64,000 bases of DNA, from positions 124,001 through 188,000 of the forward strand of contig NZ_QRGD01000008.1 in assembly GCF_003449015.1 (NCBI RefSeq), in the 5' to 3' direction. Below, one piece after another: positions 61,520-64,000 of this stretch; position 1 is the first letter of the stretch; each line of letters opens with the position of its first letter. The notes under the pieces were generated by a model, which made no database searches, was not told the DNA's origin, and saw nothing but the letters and a program-made list of their open reading frames with translations. Source of the DNA: Aureibaculum luteum. GTDB lineage: Bacteria; Bacteroidota; Bacteroidia; Flavobacteriales; Flavobacteriaceae. A program made the translations under genes and the position numbers.

Positions 61520-61906
61520 ATGAATCAAAAAACTGCAATTAAAATAATGTTATGGATGCTTGTAGTAGTAATACTTTTTCATATAAGTATTATTCTAAAA
61601 ATAGTTCCATATGAAATAACTTGGGGAGGGAGGCTTAAAAATGACACTCAGATGTATGCTTTTGAAACTATTTCAATACTAATAAACCTTTTTTTATGCA
61701 TCATCCTTCTTCTAAAAGGGAAATATATAAGAGAGTTTATACCAATGAAAATTATCAATATTACGTTATGGATATTCTTTGTGTTATTTGGACTGAATAC
61801 TGTTGGAAATATTTTAGCCAAAACTAATTTCGAGAAGTTCTTCACGTTGTTGACATTAACTTTTTGTATTCTAATTTGGATAATTCTACATAAAGGTAAA
61901 AAATGA
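61520..61906 (+). CDS. Small membrane protein of a flavobacterial orphan family
   Basis: A 128-residue integral membrane protein with four predicted helices, separated by the conserved-looking P-Y-E-I-T-W-G-G-R-L-K-N-D loop after helix 1 and N-T-V-G-N-I-L-A-K-T-N-F-E-K-F between helices 3 and 4. The phrase I-T-W-G-G-R-L is one I have seen in unnamed flavobacterial proteins, but no function is known. It is flanked by gaps with no operon partner. Confidence 0.7.
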   Translation: MNQKTAIKIMLWMLVVVILFHISIILKIVPYEITWGGRLKNDTQMYAFETISILINLFLCIILLLKGKYIREFIPMKIINITLWIFFVLFGLNTVGNILAKTNFEKFFTLLTLTFCILIWIILHKGKK

Positions 61907-62083
61907 ACCAACAACAACAGTAATAGTTGTAAAAACTGAAATGTATAAAATTTAAAGGTATCGGAAAGAAATATTACGAGATCAAATGACAGAAAAGTAC
62001 TACGTTAGATTAACGTATCTGTGAATGAAATATAAACTTGATGTAAAGGCGTATCAATACAAAGAAATACAGAAAATAGAATT

Positions 62084-62551
62084 ATGAACAATCAAATAAT
62101 TAAAGAATATAAAATAATCGGAATTTCCGTAAGAACAACCAATGAAAACGGACAATCGGCCAAAGACATAGAAGCAATATGGGAGAGGTTTTGGGGTGAA
62201 AAAATCCAAGAACAAGTTCCGAACAAAATAAATGATAATATTTATGCCGTTTACACGGATTATGAAACCGATTTTAACGGAGCATACACAACAATAATTG
62301 GATTGCCCGTAAGTTCGTTAGAAAACATACCCAAAGGTTTTGTAGCAATATTAATAGAAAAAGAAACATATAAAAAATTTGTTTCAAAAGGGAAAATGCC
62401 AGAAGCTGTTGTTAATACTTGGATGGAAATATGGGGAAATAATGACTTGAACCAAACTCGAGCTTATAAAGCAGATTTCACTATTCATGGGAAAAAATAT
62501 TATGATGGAGATAATGCAGAAGTAGAAACTTATATATCTGTAAATGAATAA
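62084..62551 (+). CDS. Cass2/GyrI-like effector-binding protein
   Basis: A 155-residue protein of the GyrI-like effector-binding fold, closest to the integron-associated Cass2 group. Features are I-I-G-I-S-V-R-T-T-N near residue 11, W-E-R-F-W near 33, and Y-A-V-Y-T-D-Y-E-T-D-F-N-G-A-Y-T near 54. No DNA-binding domain is present. Cass2 was described from Vibrio integron gene cassettes as a drug-binding protein. The gene is followed 9 bases later by an attC-like element (62561-62689), consistent with cassette origin. Confidence 0.8.
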   Translation: MNNQIIKEYKIIGISVRTTNENGQSAKDIEAIWERFWGEKIQEQVPNKINDNIYAVYTDYETDFNGAYTTIIGLPVSSLENIPKGFVAILIEKETYKKFVSKGKMPEAVVNTWMEIWGNNDLNQTRAYKADFTIHGKKYYDGDNAEVETYISVNE

Positions 62552-62560
62552 AGAATATAC

Positions 62561-62689
62561 GCCTAACAATATATATAAAATAGGCAAATTTGTGCTAAAT
62601 TAAAGACTTTTGGCTCGTGTCAAACTTAATGCTTATCCGAAAGTTTAGTGTTTCAAAATCGCCTACTTTTCATAAACTAACCGTTACAC
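62561..62689 (+). repeat. attC-like recombination site candidate
   Basis: 129 bases with the nested arrangement of integron attC sites. An outer box GCCTAAC (62561-62567) fits RYYYAAC. The inner arms AAAATAGGC (62577-62585) and GCCTACTTTT (62661-62670) are nearly inverted repeats. The outer right box GTTACAC (62683-62689) matches the complement GTTAGGC at 5 of 7 positions. No integron integrase is in the window. Confidence 0.4.
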
Positions 62690-62708
62690 AATTAAAAACA
62701 AACGAAAA

Positions 62709-63386
62709 ATGAAAAACCTATTATTATTATTATTATTAATTCTAACAACCTCTTCTTGTAAAAACAATTCTAAAACTTCAAAAGGGAATGAAGTACTTAT
62801 TGAAAACACAGATAAACAAGATCATAATAATGAATCAAAAACCTATCTGAAAACTCAAATAAATGGCAAAGAAATAAAAGAAACTTATTGTGATTTTAGT
62901 GGTGGAGGTAGTACAGTATCAGGATTAATTAATGAATTGAAAATTGAATTTACTAAAGATGTTTTTGGGAAAAAGAATTTTATAATTAAATTTAATTGCA
63001 CAAAAAAAACTCTACCTCCTAAATTACAATTGGGCATATATAACATAAAAGGATTTGAAAGTGATCAGGATTATATTGAAAACAATAAAGAGGGTACTTT
63101 TTATTGTAATGATGCAATAACTATGAACGTTTATACTAATATAATTGAGAAATATCCAAATATAGATAAAGACATATTTTTATCAACTTTTGGTACCGAT
63201 TTAGTTGTAATGCCTGACGAAAAAAATAAATTCTACATAGAATCAATAGAAGAAATAAATGATGATGAGTTTTTGATAAAAGGAAACTTTCAGTTAAAAT
63301 TAATGAAATTCCCATCTAAAGAAGAGTTTTTATTCAGTTCGCAATTTAAAACTGAATATGATTATAGCTATTATTCTGGCTCTTAA
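62709..63386 (+). CDS. Hypothetical lipoprotein
   Basis: A 225-residue predicted lipoprotein. The signal segment LLLLLLLILTTSSC carries the lipobox, followed by a K/N/S-rich linker. The mature domain is beta-rich, with a Cys pair (Y-C-D-F-S-G-G-G-S and F-Y-C-N-D-A). I recognise no family. It starts 20 bases after the attC-like element, and may be another captured gene. Confidence 0.65.
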   Translation: MKNLLLLLLLILTTSSCKNNSKTSKGNEVLIENTDKQDHNNESKTYLKTQINGKEIKETYCDFSGGGSTVSGLINELKIEFTKDVFGKKNFIIKFNCTKKTLPPKLQLGIYNIKGFESDQDYIENNKEGTFYCNDAITMNVYTNIIEKYPNIDKDIFLSTFGTDLVVMPDEKNKFYIESIEEINDDEFLIKGNFQLKLMKFPSKEEFLFSSQFKTEYDYSYYSGS

Positions 63387-63398
63387 TAAAAATAAAGG

Positions 63399-63514
63399 TG
63401 GTTAACACCATATATAGCTTATTAGATGTTTAAACGTAATTACGGTATATTTGAATGAAAACTAAATTTTTAAACTAATAAGGGGGAAATTAAAAATTTG
63501 ACTTGTGCCAAACT
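63399..63514 (+). repeat. Intergenic block related to the attC-like element
   Basis: Begins GTTAACACCATATATA, resembling CTAACAATATATATA at 62564. Near its end TTTGACTTGTGCCAAACT (63497-63514) matches TTTGGCTCGTGTCAAACT at 62609-62626 in 15 of 18 positions. The two intergenic regions therefore share a common origin. Confidence 0.4.
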
Positions 63515-63578
63515 GAAAAGTTAGTAACTTTTTTACATACCAAGTGCGATATAAAATACAGTCAGCATTACTTATATA

Positions 63579-64000
63579 ATGAATAAATATAAAATTATCT
63601 TACTGCTTACAATTATCTTTTTGAGTTGTAAAAATGAGACAGAAAATACTAAAATGCAATTTTTAAACGAAAAAATCCCAAACAATATACCGATTGCGTT
63701 TAAGCAAAATTTAATTCCTCATAACAAACTTATTCATAAAGGAATATTTAGTCCTGACTTACAAGAATATTATTATACCATTTCTGATAAAAACTTTGAG
63801 AAATTTGAAGTTTTCGTTATAAAGAGAAATAAAGAAAATTGGACTGAACCAAAAAAAGCTTTCTTTAGCAGTACATATAGCGAACACGGAATGAGTTTTT
63901 CGCCAAATGGAAATACGCTTTACTTCAGTTCAACAAGACCTGTTCATGTTAGTGGAGTTCTTCAAACTTGGCACATCTGGAAATCGGACAAGGTTAACGG
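63579..64000 (+). CDS. PD40-type lipoprotein, cut by the window end
   Basis: The ATG at 63579 opens a frame running past the window edge, with 140 residues visible. The signal segment IILLLTIIFLSC carries a lipobox. The rest has propeller-type repeats (F-S-P-D-L-Q-E-Y-Y-Y-T, F-S-P-N-G-N-T-L-Y-F-S-S-T-R), as in the frameshifted gene at 53268. PD40-type proteins bind surfaces or partners and are not enzymes as a rule. Confidence 0.75.
   Translation, partial: MNKYKIILLLTIIFLSCKNETENTKMQFLNEKIPNNIPIAFKQNLIPHNKLIHKGIFSPDLQEYYYTISDKNFEKFEVFVIKRNKENWTEPKKAFFSSTYSEHGMSFSPNGNTLYFSSTRPVHVSGVLQTWHIWKSDKVN

Noticed and set aside
1-64000. tRNA, rRNA or prophage genes
   Set aside because: No cloverleaf with a GTTCRA-type arm, no rRNA signature and no phage structural or integrase gene was recognised on either strand.

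Overview
The window is chromosomal DNA from a member of the Bacteroidota, almost certainly a Flavobacteriaceae. The evidence is the AT-rich sequence, promoter boxes of the TTG / TAnnTTTG type instead of Shine-Dalgarno-led starts, WG-repeat and MORN-variant proteins, many small lipoproteins, LytTR two-component genes, an HYC_CC_PP protein and a split HipBST module. No rRNA, tRNA or CRISPR array is visible.

Layout. (1) 0.2-13.7 kb is mostly core: HU, the fmt-recQ-AAA ATPase unit (minus), a DUF493 protein, three consecutive SurA/PpiC-type periplasmic folding factors, a MoxR ATPase, a DUF6268 outer-membrane protein, DinB, and a minus-strand group with an ECF sigma factor, a putative zinc-binding anti-sigma protein, an OB-fold protein and YceI. 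(2) 14.0-18.5 kb is a thiol-redox cluster: DUF427, a divergent MsrA, EgtB, a mercuric-reductase-like flavoprotein and EgtD. EgtB and EgtD point to ergothioneine synthesis. (3) 18.7-21.7 kb holds exported MORN-variant and WG-repeat proteins. (4) 21.9-37.2 kb is a ten-gene minus-strand copper island: HYC_CC_PP protein, CusA, TolC, multicopper oxidase fused to a CopB-like barrel, DUF302, DUF3347, haem-binding protein, APC permease, copper P-type ATPase and CusB. Two coding sequences in it carry palindromic elements read in frame, the clearest being a 94-bp element in cusA. (5) 37.9-47.9 kb has a PHP-ACT-ACT protein and then a four-gene locus: an exported dikinase-like protein with a phospho-His domain followed by an ATP-grasp domain, two exported SxxK hydrolases, and an ATP/ADP-translocase-like carrier fused to HEAT repeats. 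The two operons converge with overlapping stop codons. I regard this as the best candidate for an undescribed system. (6) 48.4-50.0 kb is a hipB-hipS-hipT toxin-antitoxin operon preceded by three palindromic operators of the form TTATAT-N8-ATATAA, spaced exactly 40 bp apart. (7) 50-64 kb is accessory DNA: AraC regulator, MEST-like hydrolase, DUF6640, a frameshifted PD40-type lipoprotein, Crp/Fnr and NTF2-like proteins, the 3' relic of a group II intron, a LytS/LytTR pair, a LACTB-like hydrolase, an exported HIT protein, a Cass2-like effector-binding protein and several orphan lipoproteins. Duplicated intergenic blocks, a duplicated AraC gene tail and an attC-like element suggest repeated gene capture here.

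How the genes work together. The copper island covers export from the cytosol (P-type ATPase), from the periplasm (CusCBA), oxidation of Cu(I) (multicopper oxidase) and periplasmic binding (DUF3347, HYC_CC_PP). The egt cluster combines small-thiol synthesis with methionine-sulfoxide repair and a disulfide-reductase-type flavoenzyme. In the 40-48 kb locus a nucleotide carrier lies beside an enzyme that would need ATP outside the cytoplasm. That link is inference. All functional calls rest on motif recognition from the sequence alone.
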